Assembly: GCF_018991925.1 (NCBI RefSeq)
Contig: NW_024742338.1
Location: 3,268,078 to 3,332,077, forward strand
DNA: 64,000 bases
DNA from: Homarus americanus
Taxonomy: Eukaryota > Arthropoda > Malacostraca > Decapoda > Nephropidae
Reading direction: 5' to 3'
Positions 1-12,881 of this stretch are shown here, in pieces; within the stretch, counting starts at the first letter, position 1, and each line of letters starts with the position of its first letter. Both the position numbers and the translations under genes were made by a program. The notes beneath the pieces were generated by a model that was given only the letters and a program-made list of their open reading frames with translations, had not been told where the DNA came from and searched no databases.

Positions 1-240
1 GTATGTGTGGGGGGGTGTCGTGTATGTGTGTGTGTGGGGGTGTCGTGTGGGGGGTGTCGTGTAGGACGGATATTTATACGGGGTGTGTGGGGATATGTGG
101 GACGTGTACATGTATGTGGGACGTGTACATGTATGTGGGATGCATACATGTATGTGGTATGTTTAAAGATATGTGTATGAAGGGGGCGCGTGCTTGTGTG
201 TAAGGGGTTACTCCTGTCTGGGGGAATGTGGGCGTGCGAG
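1..240. repeat. G/T-rich degenerate microsatellite
   Basis: The block is built of gtatgtg, ggggtgtcgtgt and 'acgtgtacatgtatgtggg' units. The last unit is repeated almost exactly three times around 100-160. Open frames through it encode only Cys/Gly/Val/Met repeats and are not credible genes. The array runs off the left edge of the window. Confidence 0.8.
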
Positions 241-2237
241 CATATGGTTAAGGGCGAACACGTGTGTGGTGCAGTCATCAGAATAAATATCACAAATTAT
301 TTAACTTATCTGACTTTGGGGCAAATTTTAACACCGATTCCCTCAATTCTTTCAATCACACCAGGGAATAACATCAGTTATGGCTGCACAGTGGCATCAC
401 CAAACTTGCAGCGCGTGTGTAACTTTAATAGGCTGCCCCATGCTTGTAAATGAATCTCTCGTCTGCCCTCACCTCAAATTACGCACGCTGTACAACACTG
501 CCGAGTCTTAAGAGACAATAAGCACAGTTTAAACCTCCGCAAAAACTAGTACGACAGTAAAGTCAACCAGAGTACAGTATTCTAACAGCTGTGTTGAGTG
601 TCAATCTAAGTATGAACTGGGTTGTACTCTGGTGGAGCAAATTTCCAGGTCACACCTCCAGACAACAGCTTCCTGCACAAGGCTTTTTCTGTAGTCATAT
701 AACAACATTTGGGGCAAAAAATTGACGAAGGCAAAAACCGTATAGTACACACTAATGGACGAGACAAATACCACCTTTGAGAAGTACAGTAGAGCTATGA
801 CTCAGGGATTTAACGATCCACAATTTTGGGTTACTATCTTTGAGAGTGATCACGAGTACAAACATTAACCAGTATCACATATTATGCAATTTAGGGACCC
901 ATTCCTCCCACTTTAACTATTCAACGGTATATTTAGCGATAATGTGGATTCAGAAAATACTGAAAATAGTGTTTACATGACTTCACTACGAGGAATCAGG
1001 AAGAAACAGATGATAAGGTTACCAGACACCTGTCGAGTCAAAACTAACAATTGTGGGTAGTGCAAATTAAGGGACCACCTACTGACATTATTGAAAAGCT
1101 CATCTATGGATCACAGGAGTTATCATAATACTTCCGCACAGCTATGGATCATGGGAGCTAAGGTACCATATAAACAATTTAGTGTGTTTGGGAGGAACCA
1201 AGTGGACACAAAATAATGGACAGACACAATTAAACACCTATGAGAAGACCTTCCAACACTGGGCCATGTCAGTGTCCATTTACTGGGGCTGTCACAAGTA
1301 GCTTCTAGAGTGTCAACAATTTTTTTAAGAGAGTCTTTTAATGTAGTGACTCTTCTTTAATTCTGACTTTGTAAATACCAAACCAAACCAAACATTCCTT
1401 TTTTGTAGGGTGGAGGACAGTGGTCACCAACCCTAAGACGTGATGATCGCACTCTGATCTACTGATTGGTTACTGAATTCTGACACACCCCCTTTAAGTC
1501 TAATAAACCTTAATCAATGTTACTGATTGGCAAAAGTTCATACAAACGGACGGACGGAAGGATGGGTACAACTATGACCTCTCTGCCCACTGAGAATGAT
1601 GGGTGCGCCGCACCATGGTAGAACATCCTAACCTAAACTATACAGTAATAAATGAGAATAAGGAGATCATTTACTATTATGGTAAGAATATGTGGTACTG
1701 AAGCTGCCACCTTCCTCCTTTTCCCTGGAAATCGTCTCCAAGGTCGAGGGAACGGGAAGACCTGGCAACACTGGGCTTGCTGGTACTGTGGTAAGGACAG
1801 TGTGGTACAACAACCTACTGCTCTTCACTGGATCTCCAAGTTGGGAGCCAGACTAGCCAAGCTGGGAGAGGTGGTAGGGGGTGTGTGGTACAGCAGCCTC
1901 CTCCTCTACCCTGGCAAAATTGTCTTAGGTTGGTTGGTTGGGCGGGCGGGCGGGCGGGCCTGGCCATGCTCGGTGGTGGTTCGGTGTAGTCAGGTGCAAC
2001 ACGGTTTCCCTCCGCATATCTAGAAGTCTTAAGGTCGGGGCGGGCCTGGTGGTGGTGGTGGGGTTCCCTTACGCACATACAGGCAGGCAGCCTTTGCCCG
2101 CTTCCTTAGCCCAAGTAGCCTCGGTGGGCCACAAATCACACTCTTCTCCTGTGGCCGCGCCAACACCCGCCCGCACGCCCGCCCAATCCACCACCCACTT
2201 GTTCTCTCACGTAGTCTAACCTGTACCCCAAGTCATC
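241..2237. other. Non-coding stretch, unique plus old repeats
   Basis: No exon with credible splice sites or recognisable protein was found. The interval 1380-1650 has the look of a degraded repeat. A short (GGTT)n then (GGGC)n run lies at about 1925-1960. GC content rises from about 1700 onward, towards the C-rich array that follows. The open frames at 1652-2219 overlap on both strands and have simple-sequence composition, so I do not call them genes. Confidence 0.5.
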
Positions 2238-2239
2238 GT

Positions 2240-3345
2240 GTTCCCACCATCACCATACACCCACACCATACCTAGCCATGAAAACCCCACCACCACCCCT
2301 ACCCACTTGCCTCACCACCCATCCACCCACAACCTACCAGCGTCTTGCCTCACCCCCACTACCCCTGCCCCACCCCAACCACCCCCTACACCTGCCTCCC
2401 CCCCACACCGCCCTACACCCCTGCCTCACCCCCACTACCCCTACACCCTGCCTCACCCCCCACTACTGCGCCCTACACCCTGCCTCACCCCACTACTGCC
2501 CCACCCTGCCTCACCCCCCACTACCCCCCTACACCTGCCCCACCCCCTACCGCCCTACCCCTGCCTTACCCCCTACCCCCCTACACCCCTGCCTCACCAC
2601 CTATCCCGTCCTCACCTCCACTACCCAGGTTATGTATCTATGCTACTGTGCCGAGCCTTATATAAGCTACTGTGCCGAGTAGCATCTATGTATATAATTA
2701 CGTGGCAACACTGCAAGTGTTATGTGCATTGCCCCAAGGCTGCCTGTGAGCAGTCTCAGTCTGACTTCGTGGGCCGTGCATGGCACACGCTAGTCCCACT
2801 GTATTCTCCTATCCGAATAAACGGACTTCAGTGTTACCCGGTGTTCCCTACCCATCACTGCATTCTTCAGGGAACACTTGGAACCTTCACCCCCTGCCTC
2901 ACCACCACTACCCCCCACCACCTGCCTCACCCCCACTACACCCTGCCTCACCACCACTACCCCTACACCCTGCCTCACCCCCACTACCCCTGCCTCACCA
3001 CCACTACCCCATCCTCACCACCAATACCCCCCACACCCTGCCTCACCCCACCACCCCCTACTCACCACCAACACCCCCTACACCCTGCCTCCCACCACCA
3101 CCCCCTACACCCTGTCTCACCACCACTACCTCCCTACACCCTGTCTCCACCACCACTACCTCCTACACCCTGTCTCACCACCACTACCTCCTACACCTGT
3201 CTCACACCACTACCCCCCTGTCTCACACTACCTCCCTACACCCTGTCTCCCTCCCCCACACCCTGTCTCACCACTATCCCCACACCCCTGTCTCACCACC
3301 ACTACCCCCCCCCCACCCACAACCACCCACACGGTACCAGCCTGA
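2240..3345. repeat. C-rich minisatellite (CCTGCCTCACC..CACTACCCC)
   Basis: Variable units of roughly 26-30 bp are built from cctgcctcacc, cccactacccc and ctacacc. A non-repeated island at about 2630-2890 splits the array in two. Toward 3100-3300 the unit shifts to cctgtctcacc, so the array has homogenised locally. It is open in several plus frames at once as Pro/Thr/His/Leu repeats. That reflects lack of stops in the unit, not coding. Confidence 0.9.
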
Positions 3346-3679
3346 TCAACAGGGAAGCCAGTGCTGGACACGCCATACAATCCTAGCACACACTGCAGAC
3401 CAGCGGAAGCAAACAGCGCACCAATATTCCTACTAATAACGCTCTACCACACCAACCACCACCATAACCTACCGAACACAACCCCTTCACCACACTAACC
3501 ACCACATATCAGTTTACCTCCAATCCGCAACTGTTTAATCACACACCTGTTTAACCCATACACCATTCAGCTTTTGAACATTAAATCCACCCCACACCTG
3601 TTTAACCCACCCCACACCTGCTTAACCCTGCCCCCACATCTGCTTAAAGGAATATAATACAACAGAAATGCGACCCTTC
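3346..3679. repeat. Spacer with short CACACCTGTTTAACCC repeats
   Basis: Between two large arrays, about five degenerate copies of cacacctgtttaaccc occur from 3528 to 3650. The rest is A/C-rich sequence without an exon signal. Confidence 0.55.
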
Positions 3680-4985
3680 TTATAACCACCACCAACAACC
3701 ACTATCACACCACCATCAACCACTATCACCATCACACCACCGATAACTACTATCAACACCACTGATAACCACTATCACACCACCGATAACCACTATCACC
3801 ATCACACCACCTATAACCCTATCACACCACCGATAACTACTATCACTATCACACCACCTATAACCACTATCACCACCTATAACCACTTACCACCAGTATA
3901 CTATCACTTATCACCACCTATAACCACTATCACCATCACACCACCTATAACCACTATCACCATCACACCACCGATAACTACTATCACCCACCGATAACCA
4001 CTAACACCATCACACCACCTTCACTATCACACCACCTATAACCACTATCACACCACCATAACTACTATACACCACCTATAACCACTATCACCATACACCA
4101 CCGATACCACTAACACCATCACACCACCTATAACCACTATCACACCACCTATAACCACTATCACACCACCAATATCACTATCACACCACCTATACTATCA
4201 CCATCACCATACAACCACTATCACCATCACCACCGATAACTACTATCACTATCACACCACCGATACTACTATCACTATACACCACCGATAACTACTATCA
4301 CTATCCACCGATAACCTATACTCATACACCGATAACCCTTATCACCACCTATAACCTATCACACACCACCAAGAACCACTATCACCATCACACCACCTAT
4401 AACCACAATCACACCACCGATAACTACTATTATCACACCACCGATAACCACTATCACCTATAACCACTATCACCATCACCACCTATAACCCACCACACCA
4501 CCGATAACTACTATCACTATCACACCACAGATAACTACTATCACACCTATAACCACTATCACACCGATAACTATCACTATCACACCACCATAACCACTAT
4601 CACCATCACACACCACCGCAACCATATACACCAACCGCTACTATCACTATCACACCACAGATAACTACTATCCACCACCTATAACACTATCACCACCTAT
4701 AACTACTATCGCACCAACCACTATCACACCGCTACTATCACTATCACACCACCGATAACTACTATCACACCGATAACTTTATCACTATCACCACCGATAA
4801 CCACTATCACACCACCTATAACCACTATCACACCACCGATAACTACTATCACTATCACACCACCGATAACCACTATCACACCACCTATAACCATCACACC
4901 ACCTATAACCACTATCACACCACCGATAATCACTATCACACCACCTATAACCACTATCACAACGCAACTATCACCACCGACAAGC
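3680..4985. repeat. Minisatellite ATAACCACTATCACACCACC
   Basis: About 1.3 kb of degenerate units centred on a 21-bp core, gataaccactatcacaccacc, with longer forms that insert accatcac. Units differ mainly by small deletions and by ccg/cct before the ataac. The minus frame over 4724-5119 reads as Val/Ile/Gly repeats and is a by-product of the array. Confidence 0.92.
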
Positions 4986-5728
4986 ACTATCTCAGCAACA
5001 CTGTATCGCCTGGCCTTACTACGACTTCCAGCCTCACTACCCATGACTGACACACACACACACACACATCCACTCACCTCACAAATCGCCTTACCCATCC
5101 TACTCAACCACCAACGCAAATACCCACTCTCACCCTTCTCTCCAGCTCCACCGTGACACTTGGGAAGGTGGATGGAGGCCTCCAGACTGTTTCACACCTA
5201 CAGTAATTCGTCAACACCATCAGTCGGTTATTACGGTACAAACAGGTGTGGAGCACATCAGGTCACACACCATGACGTAACAGTGAACGACAACTGCCAG
5301 GTAAATACCATCATAAATCATAATAATTCGTATCTAATGATGATTTGGAATACCGGGCTTATTTCACCTGATGAGTGAACATTCTCCTCACCTAACCTAA
5401 CCTGACCTCCATTAACCTAACTCCCACATTTAGCATTAGGCCGAATAACCAAGAGGTCGAATAAGTGGAGTACCCAAATCTTAATGAAAAATTTAATCCC
5501 AAACATTCATCAAATAAAAGACAGAGAGAGAGATGAAACACGCGACAATGTCATATCTATTAGCGGAGGCGTTTCCTAAGAGATAGACGATAGTTATAAC
5601 ACAGGATGTTCTGAGCAGCTGAAGGTTTTATGCTACAGGAAGAACACTCACTGACACAGTTCCTTCCACACACATCACCAGTCCAGGGGATAAAACTGAC
5701 CTTTGGTGAACAGAGACGCAGCAACATG

Positions 5729-5767
<39 letters not shown>

Positions 5768-6550
5768 AGGGTTGGTACTTTTACTGTTATTAACGAATGT
5801 GTGTGTGTGTGTGATGTCCGAAGTTCATTATTATTAACAACTTGAGGGTCACGCACACACACGAGCACATGACCTCACGCACACACACGAGCTCGCTCAC
5901 GCACGCACGCACGCACGAACATACACAAATACACATACACACAACCGTTGAGATGTCTTCAAAGCTTCACTCCAAAACCGGTACAGGCGGGGCCTGAGTG
6001 AGGGCAAACTAGCCGCTAACTCCGGTGTGGTAGAGTCAGCAGTGTCGGGGTAGGGTGGAGAGGTGCAGGAGAGGAGAGAAGATCCGTTACTGGGTGGACG
6101 GTTGGAGGGGGAGGTAGGGGCACCACTACCTTGGCCACCACTACACAAGGCTTATACTCGCCTGCTTCATCACCGCGCACGTACACTTACACACACACAA
6201 GCGCACGTACTTACTACACAAGCGCACGTTAACATACAGATGTGCACATCACCACACGTGCTATGTACATTTAAACCCCCCCTACTCGCTCCTTTCCTCT
6301 CTCTCTTCCAGATCCCCAACTTCCACTCCTAGCCCATCCTCTCCTTCCTCCACGCTGGAGCACAAACATCCGTGCATGACACATTAACAGCTGCCGCTAT
6401 ATGCAAAATTTTACTCCATCCATCCATTCCTCTCTCCCTCACCACACCTTTTCCAGCGTGCACTCACACACTACAACTCTCTACGTTCTGGAGCTCAACT
6501 GTGGACATGTACTGTACTCGCCATGTACTGTAGATAAATAAACGTCAACT
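4986..6550. other. Non-coding stretch with CA/TG microsatellites
   Basis: It holds (CA)n at about 5050-5068, (TG)n at 5735-5765, a smaller (TG)n near 5800, and cacg/cacgcacg repeats at 5850-5920. The sequence gggcttatttcacctgatga near 5355 belongs to a dispersed family also seen near 10880, 38640 and 57030. A minus frame at 5897-6148 is Ser/Pro-rich and GC-richer than its surroundings, but it lacks convincing splice sites, so no exon is called. Confidence 0.5.
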
Positions 6551-6630
6551 ATATTGTGCTGAGGACTGTTTTGGTTCATATACCCAATTTATATTGTGCT
6601 GAGGACTGTTTTGGTTCATATACCCAATTC
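6551..6630. repeat. Recent 40-bp tandem duplication
   Basis: Two 40-bp units, 6551-6590 and 6591-6630, differ only in the last base. Each starts atattgtgctgaggactg and ends tatacccaatt. Near-identity in otherwise unique sequence suggests a recent event or an assembly artefact. Confidence 0.9.
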
Positions 6631-7637
6631 TAAGAAATATAAGTATACAGTACTATTAATGTATCTAGGCAGGGCACTGACCGCCCTAACACGCAACCCA
6701 GCCACCATGAATAATTACAAAGGTGTGTGCTGCTACTGCTCACGTGAAACCCTGACTCGACCTGTGCGACACAAGTAAAGTACAGTACAGTACAGTACTC
6801 TCACACACACTTATCTTCCTCCGTTGTTCCCCATCAATTACCTGCATTGTTCATCACATTAAAATCAAAACAAACAATACCGTCCAAGACAAGTAGAGCC
6901 TCCTCACAAGACCCTTAGGCTAACAGTGACGTGGATCCCCAACAGATACTGAACTACAGAACCAGCAGTGAGATCTGCTGATAACCTAACTCAACACACA
7001 AAAAAGTACATACATACTGTACCAAATTTCATACTAATCTGCTTATCCGGCATACACCCCTATATCCTACTGTGGGGCATAACATCATTTAACTATCATC
7101 AGTATCTTGTGGGCGGGATAAGATGGGGCTCCTTAAAGGGTGACCCAGGACCTGCCTGCTAGTGTTGAAACATACAAAAGCTCTCTTGCCCGTGACTGGA
7201 GATCGAAGCAACACATCTAGTTCCTGTAGTCTTTGTGATTCCATCGTCCCTTACGTCGCAAACTTTGTGTCCTTGCGTGCGAGAGTCGGGTGGTACAGTG
7301 TCCTCACATTAACAGTCAACGGGAAAAATACTGCATGAAACTTGGTGAATTGGATGAGAGGCCATAGCTCAGGGCCTATACTGTTACCCCATCACTGTAC
7401 TATACTGTAGCATGTAATATTTATTTAATCAAAACTAATCACTAGGAAACATAACGGAAGTCTCCATAAAACCTTCAACAAACACGGTGTATTTTCACGT
7501 TATTTGGATAAAAAGAGTACAGTAATGTCAATTTGGACCACTAACGTACAGTAACTACAGGTCTTCTCAATCTCATGTAGGGGACAAAACTGGCAATGTT
7601 TTAAAATGTGAGGTAACGGTGCTGTAAAGGTACTCAC
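6631..7637. other. Presumed downstream intron, nothing else seen
   Basis: Sequence on the 3' side of the small minus-strand exon at 7638-7730. Starting at the donor it would be the next intron of the coactivator-like gene. I found no further exon that continues that frame. Short tacagtac runs (6780-6800) are the only visible repeats. Confidence 0.4.
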
Positions 7638-7730
7638 GTTGATGATGCTTGTTTGTGTCTGCTGTAGGTACTGCTGTGGCTGTGTCTGTTGCTGCTGTAG
7701 GTGGTTTATCCGCTGTTGCAACTCTTGAAT
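7638..7730 (-). CDS. Probable second coding exon of Gln-rich coactivator-like gene
   Basis: This 93-nt segment encodes 31 residues beginning IQELQQRINHLQQQQ and ending QTSIIN. On the minus strand it is preceded by an acceptor (tgtccacag) and followed by a consensus donor (gtgagtacc). It begins and ends in phase 0, which matches the phase-0 end of the large exon at 30402-33716. The composition, heptad-like Leu/Ile spacing and Gln richness continue the C-terminal helix of that exon (QQCQQQLQQLY...QTQQK). The inferred join makes one Gln-rich, probably coiled-coil segment. The intron would be about 22.7 kb. Further 3' exons would lie outside the window. Known family members could not be named. 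Transcript evidence is lacking, so the join is an inference. Confidence 0.62.
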
Positions 7731-8985
7731 CTGTGGACACATCAATAATAACATTAATATTGTCATAAAAACCACAAGCTCTATTCTGGACCTTCCAAAA
7801 ATAAAATATTAAATAAAATGAGAAGTTTCGTTAACACTACATATTTCTTGATGGGGTAGACTCTTCCCCTCAAGAAATACAGGAAATAACCGGTAGAGCA
7901 CCAAGGTGAAGTGTGGGGCCATGTGCAAGACAACCTGCAGTCTTAATATACAGTACCGGTCTAAGAAATAACACGTTACACTTACTGTGCCTTATGTTCC
8001 CAAACCCACGATGCTAAGGGTGCTGACCTTTATTCTTTGACTATGTTTGGTATAACAAGGTACATTGTATTGTACATAAACTATTCTACACTCCCTCCAG
8101 ATTGGCCAAATACTGTATGCAATTGTCCTTAAAAATACTGCACAGTATTTTAACCAACAGAGGAATTCTTATTTCACTGAATAATGTCATGTTTTATGGA
8201 ACAATTCTTGAAATAAACTCGTTCAACTGACCGTACAACCTTAGCTTTCCCTTAAAAAAAACGATTACTGATTCACACAATAACACCCCCCCCCAACAGT
8301 AATTCAGAGGCATTAGTCAACTCTTCTATCACTGCGGTTATGTCTGGCAGTACAGTACAGTCCTCTGGTCAGAGGCTGGGTGAAGTACTGTAACATGATC
8401 GTCTGAGGTGCTGTGAGGTGGCTCGGTTGTCCTGTGTGAACAATGGCAGGAATGTCTACCACATCACATGTAGTAGACAACTGAATTGTTCATCCTCAAG
8501 TGGAACTGTAGAGCACTAAGCTATTCTTTCTTCTAGACAGTGAACTTTAAGAATAGGCTACCGACAGGCTTTGCTGGAGGTGATTGACAACAATATGTAA
8601 ACACTGGGTGAACTGAATCACTTGGCGACTCTTAGATCAAGGATGAGATAAAGCAGGAACAGCAGCAGCCTTAACAAGCAATCAGTCAGTGATGGAGCCA
8701 TGTAAAGGTTCTCTATTCTTTTAAACTGATACTGTAGTCTTGTTTTCAGATGATTTTTGAGCACAGGTTTTCACTGAGTTCCAAAACAAGGTCAAGGAGA
8801 AAATCTCTAAAAGGTTATTGAACTTGTGAGTAAAACCCCTTGACACTGGCTGATGCTGCAAGCTGGATCATCACCGTGAAACTACCGGTTATCAATACTG
8901 TACATGGAAATGCTGAGTAAAGTTTTCCTAAGAAACCATAATATCAGAACACATCTTAAATGTTTTGCCATAATTTGGTCACTGG

Positions 8986-8988
<3 letters not shown>

Positions 8989-9033
<45 letters not shown>
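8989..9033. repeat. (TG)n microsatellite
   Basis: Uninterrupted run of about 22 TG units. It makes spurious Cys/Val and Thr/His open frames on the two strands. Confidence 0.97.
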
Positions 9034-9035
<2 letters not shown>

Positions 9036-11185
9036 ATTATGAACAAATCATTGTCAATCATGGCAAGAAATTCAGGCAAGGGTCTGACTAATGCAGCAAA
9101 ATATATTAAGCTCTTTCTAATCTACCCAACTATAAATGCTACAGTATATTTAATCAATGACAGACGACAGTATTAACTAGAATCATGATTGCATTTTATT
9201 TTGTTACATTTATCAAACATTAAATCTGGCTGCCCACGACCAGCTGAGGAGCTACAACACCCTCGTCAGCGTTGGTAGAATCAGAATACAGTACTTGGTA
9301 AAAAGAATTACAGTATTTAGTGATGGGTGACTCCATTAGTGTGAAGCAAATGTATCAACAACACACAGCAGTTTGTCTGATTCATTCATCAAGGATATAC
9401 TGCATATTTTCTATTTCCCCCATTAATAAGTATTTCTGTAAAACAAACAAAAACAAGGAATATTAAACAAGTTCGTACATAATTTTAATGTTGCCATATA
9501 TAATAACAAAACTTGAAGCCTGAGAATTTAACACAGCCCTGGGAATAGACTTACCAGTTACAGTACGGTACAGTACCTATACTATAGCACTACGACCTTA
9601 CTGAACTGTTAGTATCTACAAAAGCTATAAATCATCAAATATTACAACACTTTAAATATTTAAAACATTATTTCACCTTATCCTACGCATGTGTGGGTAT
9701 CTTACCACTGTAGTTCACATGTACTGTACAGAACAATGGTCACTTGTTTGTGTTAAGTTAAAAATTGTCTTCTGGACATTAGCAAAGATAGAAAAAAAAG
9801 CTTACTTAATAAATAAAAACAATGCCATATTCGAAAATCTGTACTTAAGTTGTGGTTTTGTTTCCACTGTGCTGTATTTATTTAATTTCCCTCAAGAGAA
9901 AGACACACTACACTGTACAACAATAGCCACACATGGTGCTTGTTCCAGAACTTCCTGCCAGCCAGGTCTACCATCCACCTTCCTGGATAACACCCCCATG
10001 AGCCAGGCTGCTGCCACAACATTACATCTACAGGAATTAATAACACTGCACTTCTTTACAGTGTCAGTCACCTAAAAAGAATACTGTACAGTACCAACAC
10101 TGATGCGGAGAATTGTTTCATGACCCAACAGTGATGCAGTTGCACAATCCTTGCTCACTCCTTTGTCTACCATCCATCATTGTACTTTTAAATCTTTCTT
10201 AAGTCAATATTTTCAGGCAAGGGGAAATGATTGGTTTAATGCTAAATCTAAGGCCCCAGTGTGTGTATGTACACCTGACAGTGGCACTCATCTGATTCAC
10301 CAAAATACATCAAATTTCTTGAACTAATAAAACCATCAAATTAAAGAATACAGAAAGGTTGTTAGCTGCAGTAAAGTGAGGTGAGGTAATAATACTGTAT
10401 CCGCCAAGACCATCACTCAGCCATGGAGTAAATGAGCTACTGGTACACATTTTAAATATATACAGCAGACCAAGTTCAGTACCCTACATCCTCCACATAA
10501 GTTTCCACAACACAAGAACTACATGTATACGGTGCCTGTATACTGATACAGTACCACACATACAGAAGCTATAAGAGTATGGAGCCACTCACTTAAGCAG
10601 GGAAGACTAAAATGAATAAAGAAACACAAAAGTAGTCATCATTCAACACAAGACTGATCCAGGCCAATGATGTACACAATATACAGTACAATGCAGTACA
10701 GTAGTCATGAGCAAGAGGCAGAAAAGCTGCCATGTTAAATTAATACGTCTGTACAGTGCAGAAGTGTCAAACAGCGAGGTGTATGTAATCAGAATTTTTT
10801 TAACAGTCTACAGCGTAATGATTCATACAAGTACTGTACTGTATATGATATCGGATCACCTGAAGATTAGCCACCTCAGCTTATTTCACCTGATAATTAA
10901 ATATTCAAATGAGACCTGGAGGGATTAAGTTTGGTTGGGGTAAATTTGGTTAGGTTAGATCAAGTTAGGTCAGTGTTTGGTTAGCATAAGGTCACGTTAG
11001 TATTAGGTTAGGTAATTTAGTGTAACATTAGGTCAGGTAAGCAAGAGGATAGGTCAGCTTAGGTCTGTTAGGGTGATTAATCAAAAGTAAATTAGCTCAG
11101 GTCCTAGTCTTTAGATGCTCCAAAACCTCAATCAACAGGTGTCATGAAGGTCATACAATAAACAGAGCCATGTCAAACAGTAACA
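9034..11185. other. Intronic, AT-rich; TTAGG-like stretch at the right
   Basis: No gene was recognised. Between about 10925 and 11100 the plus strand carries a degenerate series of ggttaggt, ggtcaggt and gttaggtta words. At 10855-10910 is a copy of the dispersed acctgaagattagcc...cttatttcacctgat family. Confidence 0.45.
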
Positions 11186-11479
11186 GTACAGGTTGACAAT
11201 CCCTTATCCGAAATCGGGGCAGAGGCATTTCGGATTTCGAAATTTTTCGGTTTTCAGAATGGTTAATTTTTTTTTTTTTTTTTGGTGTACAGTATTAGCC
11301 CACCCGACAAGTCACTGACCCACATTGGGGCGCGGGTGGCGAAAATATAATAAAAATAAAATAATTCATAAGTCTAGGTCGTGTTTCTCACTTTTGATCT
11401 TTTTTTTCATTCTTGTATTTCTTTATTATTATTATTTTATTATTACAGTATTATTGTTATTATTATTATTACAGTATTA

Positions 11480-11520
<41 letters not shown>

Positions 11521-11788
11521 TTTATTATCATATTTTATTATTATTATTATTATTATCATCATCATTATTATTGTTATTATTATTTTATTTTGGTGTATTT
11601 TTTATTAAAATTTTTATTTACTATGAATAATTATTATAATTATTATTACTATTACATTTTCGCCCCAGGTCCCGATGTGGGTCAGCGATCTATGCCCGGG
11701 TGGGCTAATCGTTTAAAAAAAAAAAAAAATTGCCCTCCAAAAATTTTTTCGGTTTTTAGAATTTCGGATAAAGGGTTGTTAACCTATA
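11186..11788. mobile_element. Foldback/MITE element, CCCTTATCCGAAAT termini
   Basis: The left end reads ggttgacaatcccttatccg. The reverse complement of the right end (about 11760-11788) reads ggttaacaaccctttatccg, so the termini are 28-bp imperfect inverted repeats. Inner segments also pair: agcccacccgacaagtcact (about 11297) against the reverse complement of agcgatctatgcccgggtgg (about 11683), with gacccacat near the middle of each arm. The centre is a (ATT)n run (11424-11595). The element therefore looks like a long palindrome with an expanded AT-rich loop. No transposase frame is present, so it is non-autonomous. Confidence 0.82.
11424..11595. repeat. (ATT)n microsatellite inside foldback element
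   Basis: ATT/TAT trinucleotides with a few ACAGTATT interruptions. All three plus frames are open as Ile, Leu or Tyr runs, which is diagnostic of a trinucleotide repeat rather than coding. Confidence 0.95.
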
Positions 11789-12139
11789 CAAACAACAGTA
11801 GGTCCCACAAACAAACAAGTGATCAGGGATGCAAACAAATGCCACTACTAGGCACAGCATAAACCAAACAGGGACCACGTGAAGATTAGCCCTCCACCTC
11901 CTATCCCCCACCAGTGTATATACGCTGGTGGGAGAAAACCTTCACCTTGTCTGTATGGTATAAACAAGATTTGTCACGGTATAAACACACAGGTAACTCA
12001 ATGTAAACAAAATATCGCAACACAAACAACAATAAACACAACAGCAACAAAATACCAGGCCGTCAGAATTTTGACTCAATTACTTTTCCGTTCTGAGTGA
12101 AGGAAAAATGAGTAAACCCCTGTACTGTAGAGTGGAAGT

Positions 12140-12745
12140 CTACACATGTTTCTCTCCCACAGTAGTAGTAGTACATATCTCTCCCACAGTAGTAGTACAC
12201 ATGTCTCTCTCCCACAGTAGTAGTACATGTCTCTCCCACAGTAGTAGTACATGTCTCTCTCCACAGTAGTAGTACACATGTCTCTCTCCAGATAGTAGTA
12301 CCATGACTCTCTCCCACAGTAGTAGTACACATGTTTCTCTCCCACAGTAGTAGTACACATGTCTCTCTCCCACAGTAGTAGTACACATGACTCTCCCACA
12401 GTAGTAGTACACATGTCTCTCTCCCACAGTAGTAGTACACATGTTTCTCTCCCACAGTAGTAGTACACATGACTCTCTCCCACAGTAGTAGTACACATGA
12501 CTCTCCCACAGTAGTAGTACACATGTCTCTCTCCCACAGTAGTAGTACACATGACTCTCTCCCACAGTAGTAGTACACATGTCTCTCTCCCACAGTAGTA
12601 GTACACATGTCTCTCCCCCACAGTAGTAGTTCACATGTCTCTCTCCCACAGTAGTAGTACACATGTCTCTCTCCCACAGTAGTAGTACACATGTCTCTCT
12701 CCCACAGTAGTAGTACACATGTCTCTCCCACAGTAGTAGTTCACA
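12140..12745. repeat. 28-bp minisatellite CACAGTAGTAGTACACATGTCTCTCTCC
   Basis: About 22 units. The main unit is 28 bp, with 22-27 bp variants that lack one or more ct or ac pairs. Because 28 is not a multiple of three, the minus strand is open in all three frames with the same peptide motifs in rotation (CTTTVGER, VYYYCGRE, VLLLWERD). This shows the open frames are accidental. Confidence 0.95.
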
Positions 12746-12881
12746 CACACAACCCTCCCACACTGTCAATACTTAATGTAAGAAGTCATCCTTACACCCC
12801 CACGACTTTTTTTCCAATACAGGTAACTTGATTGATGTATTCCCAGTTTGATTATTTTAATGTATTTTCTTCAATAAACAG

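Noticed and set aside
2238..3436. Pro/Thr/His-rich plus-strand frame of 382 codons resembling a mucin or extensin
   Set aside because: Several frames are open at once over a C-rich minisatellite, and the non-repeat island inside shows no coding conservation or splice sites.
5897..6148. Ser/Pro-rich minus frame that could be a further exon of the coactivator-like gene
   Set aside because: No pyrimidine-rich acceptor or donor in the right phase, and it runs into CA-repeat sequence.
9900..10060. Possible minus-strand exon (frame with VAAAWLMGVLSRKVDG)
   Set aside because: GC is raised and an acceptor-like ctgtag precedes it, but no donor follows before a stop and no family was recognised.
12063..12769. 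Three overlapping minus-strand open frames of 180-222 codons (YYYCGRETCV repeats)
   Set aside because: They are the three phases of one 28-bp minisatellite that happens to lack stops. No start, splice or conserved sequence supports translation.
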